From Scilla litardierei (Eukaryota > Streptophyta > Magnoliopsida > Asparagales > Asparagaceae), in the NCBI GenBank assembly GCA_030789695.1, contig CM061142.1, positions 570,639,281 through 570,703,280 of the forward strand: 64,000 bases of DNA, given 5' to 3'. The notes below the pieces were generated by a model. That model did no database searches and was not told the DNA's origin. It worked only from the letters and a program-made list of their open reading frames with translations. Positions 21,311 through 33,340 of this stretch are shown here, in pieces (the first letter of the stretch is position 1; every line of letters starts with the position of its first letter). Both the position numbers and the translations under genes were made by a program.

Positions 21311-22179
21311 ACCATATTCCCACTCGATTGTTCTTCATTTTCTTATTCAATTTGGATTCGAACCAAGAGATCGAAAACAAAAGGAGGGATTGCTGTTGCC
21401 TCAGAGGGACGGTAGCCATGCACCGCCAACCTATGTGACCAAGGGCCGCCATCCAGGCTTAATCATATGTATCAGTTTGTAAGAGCATATGCTAATGAAT
21501 CAGTTTGGATCTGTATCAGTCTGTATGTACAGCAATATATTTGAATGGCTGGTTAATTTTCAAAATATCATCAATTTGAATATGTATGAGATTTAATCTA
21601 AAATTTTGCAAGCAGTTTCTGAATTCTATTGAATATGCCTTCAGATTGAAAAGGTATCAGATTTATTTTTAAAGTTTGTATGTAGTTTCTGAGTCAGAGT
21701 GAATAAGTATCCGGTTTAATCTACAATGTTTTCAGATTGAACAAGTATAATAAGACTTAAATCTAAAAGTTTGGATGTAGGGTTGGTTGGAATTCAGACT
21801 AAGTATGATGAAATTTGGAATTTGATTGATTCACTGCGGTGGCGCGCAGTGGGAGTAAACTTATAGCATCTCACAAATATGCTCAAAGTGCAAAACGGGC
21901 AAATTTATTCCCGTGGGGGCGTTGAGCAAATTTGTCTTCGACGCAACTTTTGCGTCACGCGCACAACCGGCATAATTCTGCATGTTGTGCGCTTTGCGCC
22001 ATTATGTTAACCATTACAAATTTTGCTGAACGTGCACACCGGCTCAAAATGAACACCTGGCGTTACTTGTTGTGCGCTGTGAGCAATTTTTTGGTACTGA
22101 ACGTTGAGCCCTTATGTAACGGCTATAAATTTTTCCACCTTACTTGCCCCCGGTCATAAATTCTTGGGAAAATCATATG
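21311..22179. other. noncoding repeat with hairpin motifs, left flank of the gypsy insertion
   Basis: It contains a phrase family (TATCAGTTTGTAAGAGCATA, ATGAATCAGTTTGG) shared with 13110, 16080, 19235, 31905 and 33885, and hairpin motifs at 21880-22110. It ends at AAATCATATG, where the gypsy LTR begins. No gene was found. Confidence 0.7.
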
Positions 22180-23151
22180 TGTTACGCCTATTTGGCCGAG
22201 ACCCGTAAAGCACGAGCCCAGGAGCCCGACTACTGGTCAAAAGCCCATCTGCGTCCTCAAAGCCCATTCGACAAAGGCCCTACAAGGGGACCTTCTCGAA
22301 CGTCGATCCGACCCGGCCCCAATAAACCCGTTGGTCGCTCGCCCACTCCTGCGAAAACCACTCCCCCGGACATGCGACCACTAAATAGCGATAATGGGGA
22401 GGTGCTGGCAGGGCGGAGGAGAGCGGCGGCGAGGGGGGACTGATGGGGCACGATCAATGGCGGACGTGGGACGTGGGTCAGAGGCGATCACGCCGGGGCT
22501 CTACAAAAGGGCCAGGAAGACGAAGAAGAAAGGGACCCGCATCTGAGGTAACGAAACCTAAGGTACTCCATCAACGACCTCGTTCCCCCCAATTCATCTC
22601 CTTCCCCCCACGCTCACGTCGAGAGACGCCGTTACGATCTCCTCATGAGTCGGACCGTCTCCGCCGGGCCTCCTTTCTCAGATCTCTATCTGACTTAGGC
22701 ATCGGAGGGGATTTGGCCGGAACCAAGGTCCGGCCCCCTGACGAGCGTTCTCGTTTGCGCAGGTGGACAACAGATCGACGGGCTGAGGCTACCCCTCGCC
22801 TCTCTCTGACCACTCGATCAATCGGACTGTGAGGCTTCCCCTCACCGTCTGCCTGCCGTGGCCGAGTGCTCTACCAACCGATGCCCGAGCGTCCTAATCG
22901 GGTCCGAGACTCTCCCTCGCCACCCGTCGGCCGTGCGTCTACCCGGGCGACTGAGGCTACCCCTCGTCCCCCTTCCAGCCGAGGCCGAGCACACCTGTCC
23001 GAGGGCCGAGCGTCTCAACCCGGGCCGAGGCTTCCCCTCGCCCCTTCTGCACCGATTCAAAGCCCACGAGGGACCCAAATCGGGCCCCCTTGACCACGTT
23101 GACCGGGCTCTCCACGGTTAACGCTTTGTAGTGAGAAAACACTCTGAAACA
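22180..23151 (+). repeat. 5' LTR (972 bp) of the gypsy element
   Basis: It begins TGTTACGCC and ends CTCTGAAACA directly before the primer-binding site. It is GC-rich and matches the LTR at 303-1264 throughout. Confidence 0.9.
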
Positions 23152-23153
23152 TC

Positions 23154-23172
23154 TGGCGCCGTCTGTGGGAAC
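23154..23172 (+). promoter_or_regulatory. primer-binding site
   Basis: TGGCGCCGTCTGTGGGAAC two bases after the 5' LTR. This is the kind of site used by Tat/RIRE2-like gypsy elements. The tRNA is probably tRNA-Arg, but I am not certain of it. Confidence 0.8.
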
Positions 23173-23209
23173 CGAAGATCATCCCACGAAGCAGAAAACC
23201 ACACCAACA

Positions 23210-24859
23210 ATGGCACGAGCCAGCAATGGAAGGAAGCGCATGACCCCCTTCCCGGAGGAGGGGAATGGCGCATCTAATGGCAACCCCGAGGACACGCACG
23301 TCGACGGCCCACCCCGCCCACTCAATCGAAGGAGACCGGCGGCTCAGAACTAGCCACACAGGGACAGCTCCGTGCCCTGGCTCAGGAGACCAACGCGAGC
23401 CTCCAGACGTTGGTCGCGACAGTACAACAGCTTGTCGGCCCCGCGCCGTCCGACGGGGGCGCGCTGAACGATAGCCACCGATGGGCGGGGGGTTCCCCGA
23501 ACTTACGGTCCGTGGTGGTCGACGACCACGGGACCCGGAAACCGAACACAGAGCGTCGGTTCACGCGGTCCGGCTCCCGTCAGGTGAGGTCACGTGCCTC
23601 CTCGCCCTATCGTGAAAGGAGCCGGGAGAGAGACCGAGGGGGACGAACGGCGAATCGATGACGGCATCGTCTCGTCGATCACGGTCGTCCCACCGCAGGA
23701 GAAGCGAACGACACCACTCAAGATACCGATCACGGCGGAGCAGGAGCTCCCGCAGGAGGAGTCGGGAGCGTCGGGTCAGCCCGACCCCCAGCGTGGCGAA
23801 GGCTGCGGAGCCAGCCCCACCTGGCGCCGGTGCTACCTCCACCCCCGCTCGAGCCGGAGACAGGCGAATACCGCATCCCCGGAGGCATCCACAGGGACCG
23901 GTGTCCCTTATCGCGGAGAATAACCGACGCCCGAGTCCCTTCTCGATTCAGGATCCCGGTGCTGGGAAAGTACGACGGAATAGGAGACCCGGCACACCAC
24001 GTGATGGATTACGAGGGGGATATGGCCTTCCAGGGAGCTGACGAAGACCTGCTCTGCCGGGGCTTCTATTCAACTCTAAGGGGAAGCAGCAAGGATCTGG
24101 TACCCACAGCCTGCCCCGGCCGCTCCATCGACAGTTTCGAGCAACTCGCCCAGTTGTTCTGCAAACAGTTCATGGCGGGGAGGCTGATCAAACCTGGTGC
24201 TGAACATCTGTTCAACATAGTGCAAGGCCCTGGCCGAGCCACTCCGACAGTTCATGCGCCGCTTCAATGCGGAAAGGCTGAACGTGAACAACCCACCCGA
24301 CCTGGTGGTCCAGACGGCTCTTAAGAAAGGGCTTCGCCACAGGGGCCTCAAGAAGTCCCTACACACCGACCCCCCAAAGGACCTCCCCGGGATCATGGCA
24401 AGGGGCCGAACGCTTCATGCTGACTGAGGAGGCCTTGGCCGAGGATGCAGGAAAAACCGCTCGAGGGGACCAAGCGTGGCGACGGCGGACGGGCTAGCCC
24501 CGAAGGGTACCGGACCGAGAAGAGGCAGAGGAACAGGCAGCGGGGAGAAAGCACGAGGGATACCACCCCAGACGCCATTCTCGCCCAAGTACAGAAGGAA
24601 GAGCGAGCTGATCGCCCTCCACCGGAAGGCTAAAAGAGGCGGGAAGAACCGGGAGAAGTACTGTAAGTACCATAAGGAAGATGGCCATGACACAGAAGAT
24701 TGCTGGCATCTGAAGAAAGACATTGAGAAGCTGATGAGCCGAGGGCACGCCAGGAATCAGGCCGACGAACCGGCCTATGGAGAAGGGACCTCCACGCAGG
24801 CCGGACAAGGGGGAAGAAGATCAACGCCATCCAGGGGCCCCCTCCGCATCATAGAGTGA
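23210..24859 (+). pseudogene. degenerate gag of the Tat-like element
   Basis: Starts at ATG 23210 (MARASNGRKR) and moves through at least four frames. The recognisable Gag core lies at 23940-24400 (PVLGKYDGIGDPAHH, FQGADEDLLCRGF, SFEQLAQLFCKQF, then FMRRFNAERLNV in another frame). A nucleocapsid-like block, KYCKYHKEDGHDTEDC, lies near 24655-24702. An Arg/Ser-rich segment (23660-23790) precedes the core. Frameshifts show that it no longer encodes a full Gag, although single segments stay open for 100 codons or more. The final stop is at 24857-24859 and no protease follows. Confidence 0.8.
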
Positions 24860-25039
24860 GCAGGGCAACGACTCTTCCCCCGGCGGCAGCCTAGTATGAG
24901 GGAGTTATCCAGTTTTACATCCCTCTGTTTAGCTTCATTTCCTTTTCCTCCAAATGTACCGGTCCGACAGGACTCATGAGAGTACAAACACAATCTTTTT
25001 ATTGTCTGTACTTAAAATCCCGACGGAGTTGACGTGTCG

Positions 25040-25610
25040 CCAATAACGCAAAAGGCCGGGGGACCGCCGCCTCACTGGAGGAGGAAGAGGAGCTTTGCCC
25101 TCGCCCAAACCGTCTCCGGCACTCATAAGTCTGGGGGCAATTCCCCCAGCAGACGCTGGACGCTAACCGGTCCTAAGCCGAGGAGCTTTGCCCTCGCCGA
25201 CCGACTCCAGTGCTCATAAGTCTGGGGGCAATTCCCCCAGCAGGCACGGGCGCTGACCGGTCCTAAGCCGAGGAGCTTAGCCCTCGCCGACCGACTCCAG
25301 TGCTCATGAGTCTGGGGGCAATTCCCCCAGCAGGGCACGGGCGCAGACCGGTCCTAAGCCGAAGAGCTTTGCCCTCGTCCGACCGACTCCAGAGCTCAAA
25401 AGTCTGGGGGCAATTCCCCCAGCAGACACCGACGCCGACCGGTCCTAAGCCGAGGAGCTTTCCCCTCGCTCGACCGACACCAGCGCTCATGAGTCAGGGG
25501 GCAATTCCCCCAGCAGGCACGGACACCGGCCGAGGAGTTCTGCCCTCGCTGACCGACCCCCTGCGCCCATAAGTCTGGGGAGAATCCCCAACGCCAGTTT
25601 TCGTCCATTC
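25040..25610 (+). repeat. 91-bp tandem repeats with an internal hairpin
   Basis: About six units, marked by CTGGGGGCAATTCCCCCAG at 25131, 25222, 25312, 25404, and degenerate at 25495 and 25575. The marker itself is an inverted repeat (CTGGGGG / CCCCCAG). The tract lies between gag and the antisense ORF. Open frames on both strands follow the period and are not supported as genes. Confidence 0.85.
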
Positions 25611-26119
25611 CCAAGCCAAGAACAAGGCGACAACGCAAATTACACAAGAATTCCAAGTAAGTCGATTTCATTTATAATAGTTAACCCGAGTACAAAAATG
25701 CTTCTTATTTACAGGGGATCAAGGCGAGGGGAACACCCTACAAACAGTCTACTCACGACAAATGATAGAGTTCAGATCGACATCGACAAAGCAAAATTGG
25801 TTGACAAAAGACCCAGAGTAGGTGACCCAAGCTAACGGCCATGCAACCAGCAATTGTTGGCCGCGGGGGCTGAAGGAGATGGCGGGGGGCCGGGGATCCA
25901 TTTTCAAGTAGACTGGCCCAAAGCGAAGCGGATGCTTAAAAATTTGAGGATAAGGCTGGGAGGGACTGCTTAAGGAGCCCCGAGCTCGGGAGGACACATC
26001 CTCGGGAACTTCGCCCTGCTCGGAGCGAGGGGACTCGACTGGCGGGAGGGGCTTGCCGGACACGTTCCGCACATTCCCGGAAGGAAGACTGGACGACTTC
26101 GACGATCCGGGGGGCGATG

Positions 26120-28029
26120 ATGTCTATATACTTACCGAAGGCCCCCCCTGAGAACCTCGAAGATCTCCTTCCCCAGGGTCTCGACGACGCCCTTCTCCAC
26201 CTCCTCCGCCAGCCGCATTACCTGACGCCGGTCCGACAGTTCCCTCTGAAGCTCCTCCCTCTCCAGACGGAACGACTCCGCCGCTTCCCTCAGCTGACTG
26301 ATGAGGCATCCCCTAGCTTTCCCTCGAGGTCACCCACTTGCCCCTCCAACGCAGCCACACGGAGGGCTAGGCGCCGAGACTCCATCTGTGGCCTCCATCA
26401 TGGCCACCTCGGCCACCCCGGCCCGCTCCTGATCCCTCATGGAGGACTCCTCCAGCTCCCTCAAGCGGACGGCTCGACACTGCAACTCCACAGCGAGCGC
26501 TGAACCCTGAGAAGACGAGACATGGGCTAAGAAGAGGATAAAGAGAAAGAGAGGATAGCGAGATAACCGAACCTGTTGGAGGATCCAGACCAAGGAATCC
26601 GACATCTTGTCGGCCGGGATCTTCTTGAGGAGGCTGCGGTCCCGGGGAGGGACGGAGACCTCGGCAACCTGCTGGGCCACGGCTCGGTCAGCAAACATCG
26701 AACTCCCAGAGACGACAATCGAAGCCAAGTCGCTCACCAACAAGGCCCCGACCCCTGGTGATACGGGAGAAGACGCTGCGAGGGGGGTGGCTGGCAAAGC
26801 TATCGAAGGATCCCCGGCGGTCGCCACGGGAAGCGCGGAACCAGCCGGGCTGGAGGGATCCACGTCCTCCTTCCTCTTCTTTCCACCGTGGGAGCTCCGA
26901 AGGCGCCGGAGGAGAACGCTTCCGCCTCGCACCATCCTCACCCCCCGGAAGGGGATCGCCAGAAGAAGAGGCGGGAGGCGCGGCCGCCACCTTACCCACG
27001 GCAGGCTCGGCTCGGCGCACCTCCTCCTCAACGGTCCTCCGAGGCGCCCTTCCAGAGGTACTACCTCAGCTCCGAGCGGCTCCACGACGAATCAGCTCGT
27101 CAACGTCACGGACGAATTCGCGGCCAGCCATCCCTGCAAAGGAGACCGAAATCAGGATGAGTCATAGGGCGATCCGGGGATGAAAAAGCGACCTACCCGG
27201 AGACCACAAGACGGCCTTCAGGAGTAGGGTCATCCAGCAAAGACCAAATGGACTTCGTTTCCAAAGTAAGAGCCAACAGAAGCGCAGCGGCTGCCCCGGG
27301 TCGGCGTCTGAGAGAACTAACGACGGGCGAGAATGGACAGAACTGCCCCAGCTTGTCAGAATCTGGGCCTCGCCCAAGAAGACCACGAAGACCATAATCC
27401 AAGTTCCAATCCCCTGACCAGCGGGGTAACCCGATCTGGCATTCCCTCCTCGAACGAGCTCGGAGTAGCAGCCATGACCCCGGAGCCGACCGTCTGGGCC
27501 TGGTAAAAGTAGAAGAGAAGGGGGTGAGAGTAGGCTCCAGACCACGGGTACAGCAGAGCGTTACGAAACCCGTCAGTACCGCGATCGAACACGGGGCAAA
27601 ACTGACACAGGGACACTGTGAAATGTTCCATGACCTGGATGAAGAAGGGATGGAGCGGGAAGCGAAGACCCAGGCGGAACATCTCGACGTAGACGCCGAC
27701 CTCATTGCTCCTCGGAAGGCAAATCCGCTCGTCGACAAATGGAACCCGAACCTCGTATGGGAAGCAGAGATATCTTTCCCGGATCTCCGCGGCCACCGAA
27801 GGAGGGGTCCTCGACGGCGTACGGAGGACAACCGGGGCACATTAAGCCGTAAGGCAGCCAACGCCACGTCATCACGGGTGTAATCTGGAAAAAGTTTCTC
27901 CTTCCCCTTATCTTGAAGAGAACGACTCCCGGCGGGGGAACCAGACTCCCCTAGCCGGGGTTCGCCCCGCCCGGACTCCGGAGGACCCCTCGTCCTCCGG
28001 CCAGAACCGCCTATCCTAAGAGCAGCCAT
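26120..28029 (-). pseudogene. antisense ORF of the gypsy element (PF04195-like), frameshifted
   Basis: On the minus strand from ATG 28029 (MAALRIGGSG) the frame runs through a domain resembling plant putative gypsy-type transposon proteins: VGVYVEMFRLGLRFPLHP, FFIQVMEHF, then GLEPTLTPF and related text split over two frames (27350-27800). Further down, 26140-26520 encodes a Glu/Arg/Leu-rich coiled-coil-like segment (ESRRLALRVAALEGQ, REELQREL) in mixed frames. At least three frameshifts were seen by eye. The C-terminal arrangement (domain, then coiled coil) is similar in kind to the gene model at 3752-4799. The function of such ORFs is not known. Confidence 0.65.
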
Positions 28030-28650
28030 AGGATGAAAGCAAGAGAGGAATTACCTATTTTCAACTAGTTTGGAGAGGACAAAGAAGCGAAGGCGACGGG
28101 GAACTCTGAGTTGCTGAAGGCTCTGAATACCGGGAGGAGCGAAGAAGAAGTGGAGATCAACACAACTGAGGATCTTATATGCCAGGGGAGAATTCGAAGC
28201 GCCTGACGAGAATGCGTGGCGAGGCTCGAAGAGTCGGCGGTGTTCCGAAATTGGCGCCAGTTGAAGACCAATCGATCCGCCTCATCATGACCCTGCATTT
28301 ATGGCCTCACCTCGATTAAAGCGCCGCTCGGAATCCCAGGAGACATAACGGGTGATCTGAGCGAGCCGAGGCTGATCGACCCCACCAATGGCGGCTCACA
28401 AACCCTTCGACTTCTCGAACTTAAGGCGACTCCGCGAGCGGCGGGGATAAGCTTGCCGCTACACGTGGGCAGGCATCTGAAGGCCGACGGCGCTTCGGAA
28501 CCCGCGCCTTAAAAACATCGAACGGGCCAACTCATGATGACGACTAATAAATGAGTCGGCATCGACTGGCAAGCTCGTCACAATCGGCAGAGGGTCACAT
28601 CGGCCGAGCCGAACCGGCCGAGGCCGATCAACCCGACCGATGGGGGCAAT

Positions 28651-29306
28651 TGTTACGCCTATTTGGCCGAGACCCGTAAAGCACGAGCCCAGGAGGCCCC
28701 GACTACTGGTCAAAAGCCCATCTGCGTCCTCAAAGCCCATTCGACAAAGGCCCTACAAGGGACCTTCTCGAACGTCGATCCGACCCGGCCCCAATAACCC
28801 GTTGGTCGCTCGCCCACTCCTGCGAAAACCACTCCCCCGGACGCGCGACCACTAAATAGCGATAATGGGGAGGTGCTGGGCAGGGGCGGAGAGAGCTGGC
28901 GGCGAGGGGGGGACTGATGGGGCCACGATCAATGGCGGACGTGGGACGTGGGTCAAGAGGCGATCACGCCGGGGCTCTACAAAAGGGCCAGGAAGACGAC
29001 GAAGAAAGGGACCCCGCATCTGAGGTAACGAAACCTAAGGTACTCCATCAACGACCTCGTTCCCCCAATTCATCTCCTTCCCCCCCCCCGCTCGCGCCGA
29101 GAGATGCCGTTACGATCTCCTCACGAGTCGGACCGTCTCTGCCGGGCCTCCTTTCTCAGATCTCTATCTGACTTAGGCATCGGAGGGGAATTGGTCGGAA
29201 CCAAGGTCCGGCCCCCTGATGAGCGTTCTCGTCTACGCAGGGTGGACAACAGATCGACGGGCCGAGGCTACCCCTTGCCTCTCTCCGACCACTCGATCAA
29301 TCGGAC
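28651..29306 (+). repeat. truncated 3' LTR of the gypsy element
   Basis: Begins TGTTACGCC after GATGGGGGCAAT and follows the 5' LTR to ATCGGAC, then stops. About 317 bp of the LTR end are missing. The next bases, ATATGTGTGGTATC, are the interrupted host repeat. Confidence 0.88.
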
Positions 29307-29850
29307 ATATGTGTGGTATCAATCAGCTGTAGATTCAGGAGCAGTATTTTCTTATTCACGAGCACCCTTCTGTAGCTTGACGGGGTCTTCGATGTAGCCA
29401 CACAGTTAATATGGTACTGCAGCAGTCACATCCTCATTGACCCATCTGCTTTGCACGCATTGAGCAATTCCCGTTTTCCATGCGTTTTGCGCGGTGATCA
29501 ATTATAATAGTTTCTCTCTTCTGTATTATTTAGCCCGGGGTGCGTGTCGAATAAAATGTATTAAAAAATCTTAGTGGAGAGTAGTATTGTTGGGAGTAAG
29601 TTTCCTATTAGCATCAATGTTGATCAAGGCGAAAAATCGTTGAGTTTCATTGTTATGCGCGGAGAGTAATTAACCAATTTTGATCCAGATGCTAAAATAA
29701 TTGGGATTACGCGATTTTCGCGTTGGTATTCCGCGGTTTGCGCGGTGAGTAAATAATTGTTGATTCCCGAGATCCATTGCATTACTGTAGGATCAAGGAC
29801 TTATTATACGCTTCATTTTGATTGCTCCAATTCCATATAGCAACTCCACC
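29306..29850 (+). repeat. third copy of the 20005-20530 repeat segment
   Basis: Continues the host repeat after the gypsy insertion and matches 20005-20530 and 32470-33000 with few differences. It departs from them just before the TATA box (29838), so it lacks the recurrent promoter. 29850-29995 is AT-rich sequence found only here. Confidence 0.85.
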
Positions 29851-29995
29851 ACAAATCTCTAAAAACCCCCTTTCAAAATGGAATATATCTAAAAGATGCT
29901 ATTTTTGAGGATGGGCAACTCCAACCCACCATCTTCAAATCCTATTTTTTCTTTGTTTAAGCTTTACTAATGAAAAATATTTATCTTTATAATGG

Positions 29996-32900
29996 GTTAA
30001 TCTAATACATTGTTCCTGCATGAAAGAAAACTATAAATAATATTATTCTTCAATGTTAATTTTTTTTAATTTTTAAGTATTTAGTATTTCTTGTAATGTT
30101 GTAAATATTTTAAATTTGCTCGAAAAATATCCAATATTGGTCTCATGTAGTAGGTATAATTGAGATATTTCCATCAGTACTAAAATTATTAAATTTGGTC
30201 ACGTTATTTGTAAAATACATTTGTAATAAATAGCCGTTACCAATCCATGACGTTAATAAACGCAACAAAGGGCTGATATCAATTAGCCGTCGTGCGCGTC
30301 GTGCGAGGTGGTTAAAAGTCATAGTGTTAATCAATATCCAACCGCTGTACACACACGGTCTCACATCTGAGGACTCCACATTACACACAAGGGCTTATAG
30401 TGGAACCAATTAACCCGCACGCACAACAGAAACAATTTGATTGTTTTTGTTGCGCTAGAAAATAAATAATTTTTCGAGTCTTTGACGGAGAGTAATTCAA
30501 GGCGCAAAACGGTTCAGTTTCCTTGTCGTGTGGGGAGAGTAAATTGCCTCTTTTTCAGCTGAGCCTAAAATACTTAGGATTACTCGTTTTTCTCGGTGGG
30601 ATTACGCGTTGAGTAAATAAGATGTTCATTCCCGAGATCCCTAGCATTACTGTAGGATAAATGGATCGTGAATGCCGTGAATGCCCTGGAGAAACGTATG
30701 AAATCGGAGGACTACAGGCTGATGCAGTCGCCTCCCTAATATGCTTCTCTCCCTGGTCTGCGAAGAGAAGAATGGCCCCCCGGGCCTTTGCGCCCTGATT
30801 GGCTGCTCTGGGTCAATTAGGTTGGCGGTGCATGGGTACCGTCTCTCTGAGGCACAAGCACTCCCTCCTTTCTTTTCGATCTCTTGGCTCGCAGGCAAAT
30901 TGGCCAAATCTGACTGTGGATAAAGCAGATCATAATTGTCTCATAATGCAGAAGCTGGAAGCCTGGAACCTGTGCGGAAACACAAAAGGCATGGTTGTCT
31001 CAGATTTCCAGAAAATCAAATGATGTGAAGAGTCACACATCCATTTCCTCGTCCGAACAGATGATGGTGATGATGCTCAAGTAAAGCGACAGAAATTACA
31101 AAACGAGCAGGGAAGTGACTGTAATGACACGCCAATGACGGCATGTCGCGCCTTTGAACTATTTGAATTGGAAAATGTTTTGAACTATTTGAGTCTTTGG
31201 ATAATTATAGGAGGAAGCCATCTTATGAACACTTTTCCTTGTGTATGCGTGTGCGGAGGCCCATGTCCAGTAGTGCACATATCATATTTGTCTCTTATAT
31301 TGGTCTCTTACAGGCGGTGAAGATCTTCTCTGGATTAAGCTTTTACTTCACCGATCAGTTCGAGCCTCCTTAAAGGGGCTTCCTCGAAAAGGTGGATCTA
31401 GCTGCCGGTCGAACCGTCCGGATGAATGTTGACCAGGTGATGGACGCATCAAATGCCAGTGTGTTCTCCGTAGGATCCGCCTTCATTGTCTACAACGAAG
31501 ATCCTCCACCTACGTGCGCCTTAGCAGATCTTGAGGAGGTTGTAACGAAGAGATGCGACGAGGTTGGGGCCGCATGCAGGGTTTAGTATTCTCTTACTGG
31601 AACACATCGCCGCATGCAGTTCTGCATCTGAGCTTGTAAGTTGTTCAAAGACCAGCGGTGTTTAGTATTTTGATCTGTTGGTGTTGTTCGACGCCTCATG
31701 TGAATCGGAGTTTCTCTAGGTGTCTTTGAAACGGCTACATACCCGACTGCAGGTTACACCGACGCATGCTATGACTACACTCATATCCAGCCGATGATGG
31801 CAGAAAATCTGCAACGACGGTAATAAACGGAACGAAGATGGTCGCCCGGTGAACTCGCGGAAGTTGACGGGGAAGCACGCAGATCACACCGACAATCACA
31901 TGTTTCAGTTTGTAAGAGCATAGGCTAATGAATCAGTTTGGATCTGTATCAGTATGTACATCAATATATTTGAATGGCTGGGTCATTTTCAAAATAACAT
32001 CAACTAGAATATGTATGAGATTTAATCTACACTTTAGCTAAACGCGCACAACGGGCATAATTCTGCTGGTTGTGCGTGTTTAAGTATGATGAAATTTGGA
32101 ATGTGATTGATTCAATGCGCTGGTGGGCGGTGGAATTAAAATTATTGCAATTCACAAATATGCTCAAAGCGCAAAACGGTCAAATTTATTCCCGTGGGGG
32201 CGTTGAGCAAATTTGTCATCGACGCAACTATAGAGCTTAACGCGCACAACGGTCATAATTCTGCATGTTGTGCGCTTTGCGCAATTATGTTAGCCATAAC
32301 AAATTTGCTGAACGCGCACACCGGGTCAAAGTGAACATCTGGCGATACTTGTTGTGCGCTTTGAGCAAATTTTTAAACCATTAAAAATTTGCTCACCGCG
32401 CACAACAGCCAAAATATAAATTTTGCCAGCTCACTTGCCACTGGTCATACATTCTTGGGAAAATCATATGTCTGGTATCAATCAGCAGTAGATTCAGGAG
32501 CAGTATTTTCTTATTCACGAGCACCCTTCTGTAGCTTGACGGGGTCTTCGATGTAGCCCCACAGTTAATATGGTACTGCAGCAGTCACATCCTCAGTGAC
32601 CCATCTGCGTTGTGCGCATTGAGCAATTCCCATTTTCCATGCGTTTTGCGCGAGGATCAATTATAATAGTTTCTCTCTTCTGTATTATTTAGCCCGGGGT
32701 GCTGGTCGAATAAAATGTATTAAAAAATCTTAGTGGAGAGTAGTATTGTCGGGAGTAATTTTCCTATTAGCATCAATGTTGATCAAGGCGAAAAATCGAT
32801 GAGTTTCCTTGTTATGCGCGGAGAGTAATTAACCAATTTTGATCCAGATGCTAAAATAATTGGGATTACGCGATTTTCGCGTTGGTATTCCGCGGTTTGC

Positions 32901-33340
32901 GCGTTGAGTAAATAATTGTTGATTCCCGAGATCCATTGCATTACTGTAGGATCAAGGACTTATTATACGCTTCATTTTGATTGCTCCAATTCCCCTATAA
33001 AATTGGCGGACAAGGAGCACTCATCTTCTCACAACTTCATCTACTTTCTTCCATCATCTTCTTCTTTATTTGCCCCCACAACCTTCCTATTGAAACATTA
33101 AGTCCTTCAGCTGTTCGTGCATGCTTGATATAGATATCAGATATTGCTATCAAGCATGCACGATAGCATTCATTCAGCTGTTCGTCCATTTATAATCAGG
33201 CATTCCCGAAAAAGGGTTTCCATATGACCGTCCCCGAAACTGGGCACCCAGGTCAACCGCCCAAGAAGTACTGGTCAGGGGGACATAACCAGCACATTGT
33301 GTCAAGTATGATACATACTTGACAGCCGGTTACAACGAAC
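29996..33340 (+). repeat. duplicated noncoding block, copy II
   Basis: Collinear with copy I (17352-20880). The block-specific part 30945-31680 contains short open frames and a GTGATGATGCTCAAG-type coding-like stretch but no recognised domain. The end leads into the FBD gene fragment at 33334. Confidence 0.85.
32990..33032 (+). promoter_or_regulatory. recurrent core promoter, copy 2
   Basis: TATA at 32996 with the same downstream context as 20521. The FBD-encoding fragment starts about 340 bp downstream, in the same orientation. Confidence 0.5.

Larger units (their letters stand above)
22180..29306 (+). mobile_element. non-autonomous Tat-like Ty3/gypsy element with gag remnant and antisense ORF
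   Basis: Complete 5' LTR, primer-binding site, degenerate gag, a 91-bp tandem repeat tract, an antisense reading-frame region and a truncated 3' LTR. No protease, reverse transcriptase, RNase H or integrase was found between 24860 and 28650, so the element depended on pol supplied elsewhere. An extra ORF antisense to gag before the 3' LTR is known in the Tat lineage. The insertion interrupts a repeat whose empty form is seen at 19985-20010 and 32455-32480 (AATCATATGTCTGGTATC). The left flank ends CATATG and the right flank begins ATATGTG. Confidence 0.85.
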
